Positions 8,201-16,058 of a stretch of 64,000 bases of DNA are shown here, piece after piece. The stretch spans positions 1,919,001 through 1,983,000 of the forward strand of contig NZ_CP067100.1 of NCBI RefSeq assembly GCF_016616235.1, written 5' to 3'. This stretch comes from Bradyrhizobium diazoefficiens. GTDB lineage: Bacteria > Pseudomonadota > Alphaproteobacteria > Rhizobiales > Xanthobacteraceae. Every line of letters begins with the position of its first letter. The first letter of the stretch is position 1. A program made the position numbers and the translations under genes. The notes under the pieces are model-generated. The model saw only the letters and a list, made by a program, of their open reading frames with translations, did no database searches and had not been told where the DNA came from.

Positions 8201-8967
8201 CGAACGCGTCGCCGGCCGTTGATACGGCCGAGCCAGTGCTCACCACGAGCGCTACCTCCTCGAGCAATTCAGCCGGCGACGGGTCACATCCGGCCGACAC
8301 TGCAAACGTGGCCAGCGATGCTCTTCCGAACGCGTCGCCGGCCGTTGATACGGCCGAGCCAGTGCTCACCACGAGCGCTACCTCCTCCAGCAATTCAGCC
8401 GGGGACGGGTCACATCCGGCCGACACTGCAAACGTGGCCAGCGATGCTCTTCCGAACGCGTCGCCGGCTGTTGATGCGGCCGAGCCAGTGCTCACCACGA
8501 GCGCTACCTCCTCGAGCAATTCAACCGGCGACCCGTCACATCCGGCCGACACTGACAGCGGTCAAGCCCCCGGACCAGCCGACACCCTTCTCGCGCTCGC
8601 CACAGCGCCTGACGCACCGACCGCGACTTCTGGATCCGCGACGGCTGCCCCAGCCGACGGCGCAGCGGACACATCGAAAGCCGTGGCGGCCGTCGACCCG
8701 ACCGCCTCCGCAAGCGACGTGATCGCCTTGAAAGACGCGCCACCGCCTCCAACGGATGCTCTGCACACCGGCACACAATATACCGACTACGGCGTCGCGC
8801 TGAGTAGCGACGGCACCATTGCCCCGCAGCATGCCGGGTCTCCGGCCGACGCCACATCGGATCACGAGACTTCGGTGCCGGGGGTTGCGGATGTCCAATC
8901 ACAGGCGCCGCCGCCTCCCGACATCATGGATACGACTCTTCCAACCGATCACCATGCCATCCTATAG
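5269..8967 (+). CDS. Giant tandem-repeat protein, probable type I secretion substrate
   Basis: A 1232-residue protein. Residues 1-216 are unique and include one hydrophobic stretch near the start (FLTWPFFVAIAPLIA, residues 33-47). Residues 217-653 are 15 tandem units of 29 residues (consensus HDVASTIAPVEAAVPPVLTT plus ATDTVSTLS); residues 677-1096 are 10 tandem units of 42 residues (NVASDALPNASPAVD...HPADT). The C-terminal 130 residues are Ala/Pro/Asp-rich. There is no cleavable signal peptide and no RTX nonapeptide. The stop lies 12 bases before a PrtD-type ABC gene that is followed by a PrtE-type adaptor, so type I secretion is the natural guess. Composition (Ala/Thr/Val/Pro/Ser, almost no Cys) suits an extended extracellular or surface protein. 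Function is unknown. Confidence 0.8.
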   Translation: MNEVEKRELFEQERKIFEAGAQRVEKRTGSFSFLTWPFFVAIAPLIANEESLAATFKFEAAEQEDAKAAQAGAAPQATYDQSPAIDPSRADAEAVTAKRPTASSGEAHAAQFDPTRLLTQPHEDVPKPSTARSEAVVGAEDRGDGGGDDADFRHHDAHTSIDDESANSLSAASHLGSSQLLGGSTLETVQSNVLGDSFSPSVVGSSPLLGTIGSPGNDVASTVAPVETAVPPVLTTATDTVSTLSHDVASTIAPVEAAVPPVLTTATDTIGTLGHDVASTVARVETAVSPVLTTATVSTLSRVSTLSHDVASTVAPVETAVPPVLTTATDTVSTLSHDVASTIAPVEAAVPPVLTTATDTIGTLGHDVASTVARVETAVSPVLTTATVSTLSHDVASTVAPVETAVPPVLTTATDIVSTLSHDVASTIAPVETAVPPVLTTATDTVSTLSHDVASTIAPVETAVPPVLTTATDTVSTLSHDVASTIAPVEAAVPPVLTTASDTVSTLSHDVASTVAPVETAVSPVLTTATDTVSTLSHDVASTIAPVEAAVPPVLPAATDTVSTLSHDVASAIAPVEATVPPVLTTVTDTVSTLGHDIASTIAPVEAAVPPVLPAATDTVSTLSHEVASAIAPVEAAVPPMLTTATDSIGMLSHDLASTVGPATGSTGSGDIAQPRNVASDTLASAVRAVGAAEPVLTAATAAVSHPTSDGSHPADTENVASDTLPSAGPAADAAEPVLTAATAAVSHPTSDGSHPADIGNVASDTLPSAGPAVDTAEPVLTAATAAVSHPTSDGSHPADTANVASDALPKALPAVDTAEPVLTTSATSSSNSTGDGAHPADIGNVASDGLASAAPAVDTAEPVLTAATAAVSHPASDGSHPVDTGNVASDALPNASPAVDAAEPVLTTSATSSSNSAGDGSHPADTGNVASDALPNASPTVDAAEPVLTTSATSSSNSAGDGSHPADTGNVASDALPNASPAVDTAEPVLTTSATSSSNSAGDGSHPADTANVASDALPNASPAVDTAEPVLTTSATSSSNSAGDGSHPADTANVASDALPNASPAVDAAEPVLTTSATSSSNSTGDPSHPADTDSGQAPGPADTLLALATAPDAPTATSGSATAAPADGAADTSKAVAAVDPTASASDVIALKDAPPPPTDALHTGTQYTDYGVALSSDGTIAPQHAGSPADATSDHETSVPGVADVQSQAPPPPDIMDTTLPTDHHAIL
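5917..7227 (+). repeat. Coding tandem array: 15 units of about 87 bp
   Basis: In-frame repeats inside the giant protein gene. Thirteen units are 29 codons; unit 3 is 33 codons (two lost, six gained) and unit 6 is 27 codons. Units 1-3 and 4-6 form a higher-order pair, nearly identical in sequence and order, so a three-unit block was duplicated recently. A partial sixteenth unit follows. Confidence 0.9.
7297..8556 (+). repeat. Coding tandem array: 10 units of 126 bp
   Basis: A second in-frame array in the same gene, with 42-codon units. Two sub-types alternate in the middle: one with an AATAAVSHPTSDGSHPAD end and one with a TSATSSSNSAGDGSHPAD end. The last five units are nearly identical, which points to recent expansion at the 3' side. 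Confidence 0.9.
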
Positions 8968-8979
8968 CGGGGGCCGAAC

Positions 8980-10806
8980 ATGGCGGCTGTCGAGACACTG
9001 GGCAATCCGCCGCGCGACCATTCCCCGGATAGACTTCGCGTTGCACTCGGCGGCGAGGCTCTCGATCATGTTGGACCTGTCAACCCGCTGGCGGCTTGGC
9101 GTTCGGTCGCGCGCGCGAACCTGATCGCGGTCGCGGCATTTTCGGTCGTCGTGAATCTGCTGATGCTCACGCTGCCGATCTACCTGTTCCAGATATCCGA
9201 CCGCGTGCTGACGAGCCGCAGCTTCGAGACACTGCTGATGCTCTCGGCTCTCGCGCTCGCATTCATCGGCATTCTCTCGATCGTCGACATATTGCGTCGG
9301 CAGGTGCTGGGGCGCCTTGCAACCAAGATGGAGGCCTTGCTCGGCGGCGCAGTGCTGGCGAGCAGCATCAACAACGCGAGGGCCGGCGAGGGCGGGTCTA
9401 TCCACGCGATCCGCAGCCTTCACCAGGTGCGCGGCTTCCTTTCGAGTCCCGTCATGCTTCTGGTGATGGACGCGCCGCTCTCGCCCCTCTACTTCGGAGT
9501 CATATTCCTTGTTCACCGAGATCTCGGCTTCATCGCTGTCGCGGCGGGTTTGGCCTTGGCCGTGATTGCATTGGTCAACCAGAGAGCGACCTCGGAGCGT
9601 CTGGGCCAAGCGGGCCTGCATGCCGCCGAAGCCGACGCGGCGGCCGAGTCACTGGCGCGAAATTCACAGGTGATCAATGCGATGGGAATGCTGAGCGAGA
9701 GCATTCTCCACTGGGGTCGCCGGCAGGCGCCGGCTCTGACGGTGCAGAGCCAGGCCCTCGACCGGAATTTCTGGATCAGCGGTGCGTCGAAGTTCGTCCG
9801 GCTCGTGACCCAGATCACGATCCTTGGCACGGGCGCCTATCTGGCCCTCCACGCCGAGATCACCGGCGGCATGATGATCGCGGCCTCCATCATTGCCGGT
9901 CGCGCCCTGCAGCCGCTTGAGGGCTTGATCGAGGGATGGCGCAGCTGCGTTCAGGCGAGATCGGCTTATGCGCTCGTCAAGCAGGCGGTCGAGTCGTTCC
10001 AGCGCGAGACGCCGAAGCTGCGCCTACCCAAACCGCAGGGACGACTGACGGTGGATCGGGTCTTGTACCTGCCGCCCGGTTCGAAGGAGCCGGTGCTCAA
10101 TAGTGTGTCGCTCGAGCTCGCGCCCGGAGAGTCTCTGGCCATTGTCGGACCGTCCGGATCAGGCAAGTCGACGCTCGCGCGCATTCTGGTGGGCTGTCTG
10201 GTGCCGACGGCTGGCAAGGTCAGGCTGGACGGAACGGAGCTGCGCAACTGGGATCGCCGCCAATTTGGGGAGTACACAGGCTACCTGCCCCAAGAGGTCG
10301 AATTATTTCCCGGGACTATCAAGCAGAACATCTGCCGCATGCGGGACGACTTGCCCGATGCGAGCATCTATGAGGCGGCGATCTTCTCGGGCATCCACGA
10401 CATGGTCTGTCAGCTCTCGCAAGGATACGAGACCGTGCTCGACCGCGGCGGCGGACCGCTCTCCGGAGGCCAGAAGCAGCGCATCGCGCTCGCCCGGGCC
10501 TTCTTCGGTAATCCGTCTCTTGTCGTGCTCGATGAGCCCAACTCGAATCTTGACGCGGCGGGCGAGCAGGCTCTGACCGAGACGCTGCAGCGCGCCAAGA
10601 AGCGGGGGGTCACTGCAGTAGTCGTAACCCTGCGCCCGGCCTTGCTGAACAGCGTGGACAAAGTTCTCATTCTGCGGGCCGGACGGGCGGAAGCATTCGG
10701 ATCTCCGAGCGACGTGCTGCATCGCCTGGTTCGGTCGCCCGGCGGAGCCGCCGGCGACAAGCCGGAGCAACCGCAACGCATCGAATCCTCGGGCCCGGGG
10801 AGGTGA
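8980..10806 (+). CDS. Type I secretion ABC transporter (PrtD family)
   Basis: A 608-residue ABC half-exporter. The membrane domain spans about residues 40-330. The ATPase domain (about 350-580) has Walker A GPSGSGKST, a Q-loop (YLPQEVELFPGTI), signature LSGGQKQR, and Walker B VVLDEPNSNLD with the catalytic Glu. One oddity: the switch (H-loop) position reads VVVTLRPALL, with Leu551 where His is nearly always found in this family (usually THRPSLL). This could reduce or change ATPase coupling. There is no C39 domain, so the substrate would keep its N-terminus. It starts 12 bases after the giant repeat-protein gene with a GGGGG-rich ribosome site, and the adaptor follows after 18 bases. Confidence 0.92.
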   Translation: MAAVETLGNPPRDHSPDRLRVALGGEALDHVGPVNPLAAWRSVARANLIAVAAFSVVVNLLMLTLPIYLFQISDRVLTSRSFETLLMLSALALAFIGILSIVDILRRQVLGRLATKMEALLGGAVLASSINNARAGEGGSIHAIRSLHQVRGFLSSPVMLLVMDAPLSPLYFGVIFLVHRDLGFIAVAAGLALAVIALVNQRATSERLGQAGLHAAEADAAAESLARNSQVINAMGMLSESILHWGRRQAPALTVQSQALDRNFWISGASKFVRLVTQITILGTGAYLALHAEITGGMMIAASIIAGRALQPLEGLIEGWRSCVQARSAYALVKQAVESFQRETPKLRLPKPQGRLTVDRVLYLPPGSKEPVLNSVSLELAPGESLAIVGPSGSGKSTLARILVGCLVPTAGKVRLDGTELRNWDRRQFGEYTGYLPQEVELFPGTIKQNICRMRDDLPDASIYEAAIFSGIHDMVCQLSQGYETVLDRGGGPLSGGQKQRIALARAFFGNPSLVVLDEPNSNLDAAGEQALTETLQRAKKRGVTAVVVTLRPALLNSVDKVLILRAGRAEAFGSPSDVLHRLVRSPGGAAGDKPEQPQRIESSGPGR

Positions 10807-10824
10807 CCAACTCGGGAGGACAGC

Positions 10825-12183
10825 ATGAGAGCTGAGAAGGACAGCACCGGCGAGTGGTATCGCGGCGTTCCGCTGAGTGCCAAATGGCCCATCTTCACCG
10901 GCCTCGCCATTCTGGTCGTTTGGCTTGGTTTCTTCGGTGTTTGGGCCGGCGTCGCGCCACTGAACAGTGCGGTCGTGGCCTCCGGCACGTTCGTGGCTAC
11001 CGGACAGAACAAGCTGGTGCAGCACTTCGAGGGCGGCATCATCCGCGAGATTGCGGTCAAGGACGGTGATGTCGTCGAGGCGAACCAGGTCCTGGTTCGC
11101 ATGGACGATACCGCTGCCAATTCCAAGCTGAGGCGTCTGGAGTTAAAGAAGTATCGGTTGCTCGCCATGAAGGCCCGCCTCCAAGCCGAAATGAGCGCTT
11201 CAGAGACAATCGAAACTCCGGCCGCCTTCAGCGAAAGCGAACGTGATCCGGAAATCAAAGCGATTCTTGAGCGGCAACGTGCCGAGCTGCGGGCACGCCG
11301 CGCTAGTCTCGTGTCCGAGGAAAGCGTACTCTTGAAGCAGATTGCCGGGCTGGAGGAAAGCATTCGCGGATATCAGGCCCAGGTGCAGTCCACCCAGGAG
11401 CGCATTGCGCTGTTCGCCGAAGAGCTCAAGGACAAGAATTCGCTTCTTGGCCAGCAGTTGGTCCGCAAGTCGGATGTGCTCGCGCTGCGACGCTCCGAGG
11501 CGAGTCTTGGGGGAGAGCTCGGCGAGTATCTCGGCCGCATTGCCGATTCGAAGGAGCGGATCGCTCAGGCGAACGAAAGAATAGCCCAGCTCCACGCGGC
11601 GGCGTTCCGGGATGCGATCAAGGAGCTGCGCGAGACCGAGGCGGATCTGGACGATGTCGAGGAGCAGATTCGCGCCGCCCGGGATGTGGTCGATCGGGTC
11701 GAGGTCCGTTCCCCGGTCCGTGGCGTCGTGGTGAAGAAGAACTTCCATACGCCAGGCGGCGTTGTGGCTCCTGGCGCCGTGATCCTTGAGCTCCTACCGG
11801 TAGGCGAAGAGCGCATCATCGAGGCACATGTGAATCCCAAGGACATTTCGCACGTGAGTATAGGCCAGGAGGCGTTGGTGCGGCTGTCGGCGCTCAACCA
11901 GCGCATCACGCCCATGGTCGGGGCGAGCGTCACCTATGTGTCAGCGGACACGTTGTCGGAGCAGGAGAAGGCCGAAACACGTCCCGGTGGTAACACGCGT
12001 CGGGAATTCTATGTCGTTCGGGTGCGCCTGGACCAGGATGATATTCTCAGGCGCATGCCAGATTTCATTCCGACGCCCGGGATGCCCGCCGACGTTTACA
12101 TCAAGACCGGAGAACGCACGTTTTTCGAGTACATCATGAAGCCCGTCCTCGACAGCTTCTCCCGCGCTTTCCGCGAAACCTGA
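10825..12183 (+). CDS. Type I secretion periplasmic adaptor (HlyD/PrtE family)
   Basis: A 452-residue adaptor with one transmembrane segment (about residues 24-45, LAILVVWLGFFGVWAGV), a lipoyl-like motif (FEGGIIREIAVKDGDVVE near residue 71), a long coiled coil (about 100-295) and the conserved C-terminal domain with a PGMPADVYIKTGERT motif typical of PrtE/HlyD. It bridges the PrtD-type ABC protein and an outer-membrane TolC-like channel, which is not encoded here. It lies 18 bases after the ABC gene, with GGGAGGA before ATG 10825, and is the last gene of the export locus. Confidence 0.93.
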   Translation: MRAEKDSTGEWYRGVPLSAKWPIFTGLAILVVWLGFFGVWAGVAPLNSAVVASGTFVATGQNKLVQHFEGGIIREIAVKDGDVVEANQVLVRMDDTAANSKLRRLELKKYRLLAMKARLQAEMSASETIETPAAFSESERDPEIKAILERQRAELRARRASLVSEESVLLKQIAGLEESIRGYQAQVQSTQERIALFAEELKDKNSLLGQQLVRKSDVLALRRSEASLGGELGEYLGRIADSKERIAQANERIAQLHAAAFRDAIKELRETEADLDDVEEQIRAARDVVDRVEVRSPVRGVVVKKNFHTPGGVVAPGAVILELLPVGEERIIEAHVNPKDISHVSIGQEALVRLSALNQRITPMVGASVTYVSADTLSEQEKAETRPGGNTRREFYVVRVRLDQDDILRRMPDFIPTPGMPADVYIKTGERTFFEYIMKPVLDSFSRAFRET

Positions 12184-12442
12184 ATGGACCAGAAATCTGG
12201 TCGCCAATGCTGAGCTCTCACGAGTACCCCCAGCGGGAGAGGGTGTGCGAGCGATTGGTGCGAATGCGCAACCTTGCATTTCCACATAGGGCACGGGTTG
12301 TCCCGGTCGAAAGCATAAAGCTGCACCTCATGATCATGCTTGCGCGAGTGCTGAAATCAGAAATGCCATTCGCGCCGAGCACCGGATAGTTGTTACTCTC
12401 GGTTCAATACCCCACACTGGCAGATCATGATTCGGGCGTATC

Positions 12443-12613
12443 ATGGACCCAAGGCAATTTGAGAACATGTCGATTGATGAGTTGTGGGATCTACATACAA
12501 CGGTGGATGCCATTCTCGCTGCGAGGCTGGCCGTCAAAAAGGCTGAACTCGAAAGGCGGCTCGAGCAACTCCGCCCAAAGGACGACCGAGGCGACGCATC
12601 AGAACCTCACTGA
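12443..12613 (+). CDS. Truncated H-NS/HvrA-like protein (oligomerisation domain only)
   Basis: A 56-residue ORF: MDPRQFENMSIDELWDLHTT is followed by a charged helix with LAARLAVKKAELERRLEQL. This matches the N-terminal dimerisation region of H-NS/HvrA-type nucleoid proteins of alphaproteobacteria. The usual Pro/Arg-rich linker and the C-terminal DNA-binding segment (WxGRGKxPRW type) are missing; the frame ends in TGA, and no continuation is visible in any frame downstream. It could be a remnant, or a small protein that poisons full-length H-NS oligomers. No strong ribosome site lies before ATG 12443; ATG 12467 is an alternative. Confidence 0.55.
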   Translation: MDPRQFENMSIDELWDLHTTVDAILAARLAVKKAELERRLEQLRPKDDRGDASEPH

Positions 12614-13330
12614 CTTATTATGAACCGCGCAGCCGAGATCCGACGGTTCTCCAGGCTATCAGTGCGTTGCGGAATCTCTGTCGCTCAAGCCGCTTCTGGC
12701 GGAGGGCGTGCTCCGTGATAGGGATCGGGATACGGCGGCCGCAAATTCGAGCCCAGTACGGCAAGCACAGGCTTCGAGCCACGATTAGCAGGGAGGCCTT
12801 CCATTCTAAATTTACGAAGAGGAGCAGAGAGGCTTTGGTCGTGTACTCATGCGGCGATCTCGAGCTGTTCGAAGAACTCATAAGGGCTACTGGGAGCCCG
12901 CGTTTTTAGGACGGTGTCGTCGCTAAGGACTTTGAAAAATCGCGCATCAGTTCGGCGGCTGCTCTCATTCAGCTGCGCCGCACTTGGTGCATGAGCTGAG
13001 CGACGATACGAGGGTCCTCCTGTCCGCGAGCATAGGGCGGAAGTGCCGTCCCCCGAGCCGGACAGCGGCGCGACAGATTCTGTACAATCTTGGCGAAGGT
13101 CGTGCTGGGCAAATCATCGCCGGAGACTATGTTGAAGCCTGCTGCGGATGCAATTTTCCCGACGACCAGAGCTTTTGCTCTCTGGATCAAGCGCCTCCTC
13201 CTCCAGCGCCAGGTCGTGCTCCGTCAATTTCGTCTCAAGCCGCAGGCTGTTCACTTGGCGCTGCGATGCCGAAATCTGGAGCCGACCGAAAAATACAATA
13301 AATCAGCAGCGATGGGATTGTTGTCAAAGT
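12614..13330. other. 717 bp without a supported gene
   Basis: Short ORFs exist on both strands (for example 12667-12909 plus and 12969-13190 minus) but none has a ribosome site, a recognisable motif or consistent codon use. The stretch reads like decayed accessory DNA. Confidence 0.5.
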
Positions 13331-13591
13331 TCAGTCGGTATAAGCGCGAGGTCGCTCCGTTTCGGCAGTCTCGTTTGAGGCCAAGCAGCGCCGCGCGCGT
13401 TCGATCTGGGCGTCGCTAGCCCCGTGGTTGCGAGCGTACATCTCGGCCACTGGTGCCGAATACTTCGCCACGTAGTATCTGACCTCGCTGCAAGAGATGC
13501 GTGTTGTGGGCCTGTGGTGACGCGAAGCGAAAACTTCGGACCCCAGCGGGATCAGCAATAAGGCAATAATGGCTCCCGCCCGTACAATCAT
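13331..13591 (-). CDS. Small secreted protein of unknown function
   Basis: An 86-residue protein from ATG 13591 (the longer frame to 13699 lacks a ribosome site). It has a signal peptide (MIVRAGAIIALLLIPLGSEV, then FAS), followed by a short domain with two Cys (ISCSEVRYYVAKY and ARRCL) that may form one disulphide bond. The motif EMYARNHGASDAQIERARRC resembles small periplasmic proteins I have seen in Bradyrhizobium, but I know no function. It stands alone among other small orphan genes. Confidence 0.6.
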   Translation of the reverse strand: MIVRAGAIIALLLIPLGSEVFASRHHRPTTRISCSEVRYYVAKYSAPVAEMYARNHGASDAQIERARRCLASNETAETERPRAYTD

Positions 13592-13795
13592 TTCCCGTTC
13601 CCCCCACATCCCATGTGAAAGAGAGCAGGCCTGAGTCGCGCACACGGCGCAAATTAACAATCGCGCACTGGTCAAAGTGCCGGGAAACTGTTGCGACAAT
13701 GCTTCGGGTTACCTGGGCATGGGGACAGACACAGGTGTCGTAAACCGGCCGGATGCGGCTTCGCAAAAATGCCGAAGCATCGCGTTTAACGGTGG

Positions 13796-13984
13796 CTACA
13801 GCCGCCGAAGAACTCTCTTTCTAGCGGCGGCCTTCCGGATACGCCGACCACTGCCAATCCGTCTCGCGTTAGCGGCGCGCAGGCGACGCCGGAGCGTCTG
13901 CAGTTCCCCAAACAATGCGAGCAGCCCCTCGACCCGTTCGCGCAGAATAGCCGAACGGTTGTAAACCTGACCTCGATTACTCAT
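13796..13984 (-). CDS. Basic coiled-coil microprotein, related to 16872-17012
   Basis: A 62-residue protein from ATG 13984, preceded by GAGG. The first 44 residues form an amphipathic helix region (VEGLLALFGELQTLRRRLRA); the tail is strongly basic (IRKAAARKRVLRRL). Its first 44 residues align end to end with the 46-residue microprotein at 16872-17012: M-[S/G]-x-[R/K]-G at the start, an IL in the first third, EL then LR in the helix, and RAA near the end. The basic tail suggests nucleic-acid or membrane-surface contact. Function unknown. Confidence 0.5.
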   Translation of the reverse strand: MSNRGQVYNRSAILRERVEGLLALFGELQTLRRRLRAANARRIGSGRRIRKAAARKRVLRRL

Positions 13985-14254
13985 CACTGCCTCGAACAAT
14001 GATTATTGAAACGACATGCAGGCGATAACGGGAAAAGTATGCAATCGGGGGGAGGAACATACAACCCCCAAAAGACGATAGCGTGAACGTTGAAGGAGGC
14101 CCGATAGACTGCATAGGGTTGTCGTTGCGCGTCCCTTTCGCTTTGTCTTTCGGGTCGGCTTTCGTTCGAAAGGCCGGGTCACTCAGGTAAGGCTGCGGGC
14201 TGATATGCCGCAGCACAGGGACGCGGCGCCCTGGAGCTGGCATGAACGCAACGC

Positions 14255-14458
14255 TTACTTCCTCACCACTGATTGTCCGGGTGCGCGATCAAGAGGCCGC
14301 CGAGGGCTGGCCAAGCCCGTGGTGCCGGAGAGAGAGTCGCTACGTGTGATGCTCCCGACCCGCTCAAACGTGGTGACGAATGCCGCGAGGGCTGCGACTG
14401 TCGCTGCAATCGCGAACAACAGGACCACGGTCCGGTTGGGGTTCCGCTCAGTACTCAT
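14255..14458 (-). CDS. Small single-pass membrane protein
   Basis: A 67-residue protein from ATG 14458 (GGAG 8 bases upstream; ATG 14470 possible). One hydrophobic segment (VVLLFAIAATVAALAAFVTTF, here residues about 10-30) follows a short charged N-terminus (MSTERNPNRT), giving an Nin-Cout or signal-anchor topology. The tail is polar and basic. I do not recognise it. Confidence 0.45.
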   Translation of the reverse strand: MSTERNPNRTVVLLFAIAATVAALAAFVTTFERVGSITRSDSLSGTTGLASPRRPLDRAPGQSVVRK

Positions 14459-14741
14459 GAGCAACTCCACTCAGACGCCCTGGCGGCTGACCAGTCTGCG
14501 CAAACTCCGCACGACGACTTATCGTTGTCGGCTTTCGCTTCGAGAGCTCGGCCGAGCGCGCTCTGGATACCAACGTGACTACGCAAAACGACGGCGACCC
14601 CGATGCTTAGGCTACGAGAGACCCTCCTCTTAGGCGACGGCGGAGATCAAGGATGGAATCTCCATGGTATCACAAAGAGATCTGAATCTCACCAGCAGAC
14701 AATCCGCCAAGCGATACTTGTGCCGAATGGCGTGACCGAGA

Positions 14742-15215
14742 CTACTTGGACGGCTTAGCTTTCGTTCTGGGATCGTCCGCGGGGTCGACGTAGGTGATCG
14801 CGAACGATCCCTGGCCATGTACCTGCACCACAGTCGGACTACTCGCCCAAGCGTAATGGTTCATTTTGGCCGGCGCCTCGGCATAGTCTCCAGCCGTGAG
14901 CAGCAGGCTCTTTGCTTCGTCGAGCCTATCGCCCATTCCGAGATGGAAATCGCCGGAGATGACGGTGACCATTTCGGCCGTCGGGTGATTGTGAGCGGGG
15001 ATTTGATATCCGGCAGGCATCTTCAGCCGAACAACATATAACCCATCCTTGGATGGATCCCCCGATAGCACCGCAATCTGGGCACCCTCGGGAACGAAAT
15101 CCGGCGCAGCCGCCCATTCGATCTGAGACGCCTTGACCGGCATCTTCATGTCGTCGGCAAGTGCGCCGGACGCGCCGGCTACGAGAAGCACAAGACTCAG
15201 CGTACTAGTTCGCAT
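14742..15215 (-). CDS. Secreted cupin-domain protein
   Basis: A 157-residue protein from ATG 15215 (GGAGG 7 bases upstream). A signal peptide (MRTSTLSLVLLVAGASGALA) is followed by a single cupin barrel: the PAGYQIPAHNHPTAEMVTVI block carries the His and Glu residues of cupin motif 1, and a NHY in the second half fits motif 2. Cupins of this type bind a divalent metal and may act as small dioxygenases, isomerases or sensors. It is periplasmic by its signal peptide. No operon partner is visible; the substrate is unknown. Confidence 0.8.
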   Translation of the reverse strand: MRTSTLSLVLLVAGASGALADDMKMPVKASQIEWAAAPDFVPEGAQIAVLSGDPSKDGLYVVRLKMPAGYQIPAHNHPTAEMVTVISGDFHLGMGDRLDEAKSLLLTAGDYAEAPAKMNHYAWASSPTVVQVHGQGSFAITYVDPADDPRTKAKPSK

Positions 15216-15455
15216 GCTTCGCCTCCATCTTAACGACAACTTTGTTCAGGTTTAAAAATATCTGTCGGTCAAACTGGGTTGTTGGTTCAGATCAGCCTCT
15301 GGTCTTATGTTGGCCGATCGAAAACGCGGGTGCTCACTGCGACGTGTCGTCGCGATGTTCGGAGGCTCTAGCGACTGAATGACCGGCGCTGCACTGCACG
15401 ATAACTCGCCGATCGCCTTCTGACGAGGCTCCCAAGTCAGCCTATGGCGACTTGT

Positions 15456-15755
15456 CTACCATTCGGGATCGTCGAAGCTATCATACTCCCGCACGATGTA
15501 CTCTCGCGTGAAGCGCTCCACCGGACGCCAGTGCTCGCGAATGACGATTGTCGGAGTCGGGGGCCGCCAATAGTCAGGATGGATGACTATTGTCGAAGAC
15601 GGCGGGTAGAGATAGGGCGTATGAACACGCCAGCAAACGTCTCCCCTACACGCAATCGCGGCCGAGGCGCCCGTAGTGAAGAGCGCAAGAAGACCAGCAG
15701 CGACGCTACCGGCCAAAACTGCGTTCCTGTCCAATGACCGGTTCAGCTGGGTCAT
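15456..15755 (-). CDS. Small secreted protein rich in Tyr, Pro and Trp
   Basis: A 99-residue protein from ATG 15755, chosen because GGAGGAGG lies just upstream; the longer frame to 16073 is unsupported. A signal peptide (NAVLAGSVAAGLLALFTTGA, then SAA) leads to a short Cys pair (ACRGDVC) and a region with repeated Tyr/Pro/Trp-Arg motifs (TIVIHPDYWRPPTPTIVIRE). The repeated TIVI may reflect two beta strands. I know no function for this family. Confidence 0.65.
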   Translation of the reverse strand: MTQLNRSLDRNAVLAGSVAAGLLALFTTGASAAIACRGDVCWRVHTPYLYPPSSTIVIHPDYWRPPTPTIVIREHWRPVERFTREYIVREYDSFDDPEW

Positions 15756-16058
15756 GTTTTCCTCCTCCGTAACAGCGCTTCTTCTTTTGCTGCGTCGAAA
15801 CAAACCCCCGCAGAAACCCCCTAGTTTCAAGCATCCAACATTAAAACTCACCTTACTTCGAAAGCAGCGATCAAGTTGTCCAGCCATCTGGGACGGGTTC
15901 ACACCTCCATCTATCTCGCATCGCGGTAGCGCAATGAGCGACGACGGCGGCATTCGGTCAGCTTCGGTGTAGGGACGATCGCGTAAGCTTGCTTGCGGTT
16001 GTGGAAGCGCTAGGATGCATCTGCAATTCACACTGTCTTTTTTCGATGGAGCATTCTT

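Noticed and set aside
5917..8556. CRISPR-like direct repeats
   Set aside because: The units are contiguous without spacers, are in-frame coding sequence, and are far too long for CRISPR repeats.
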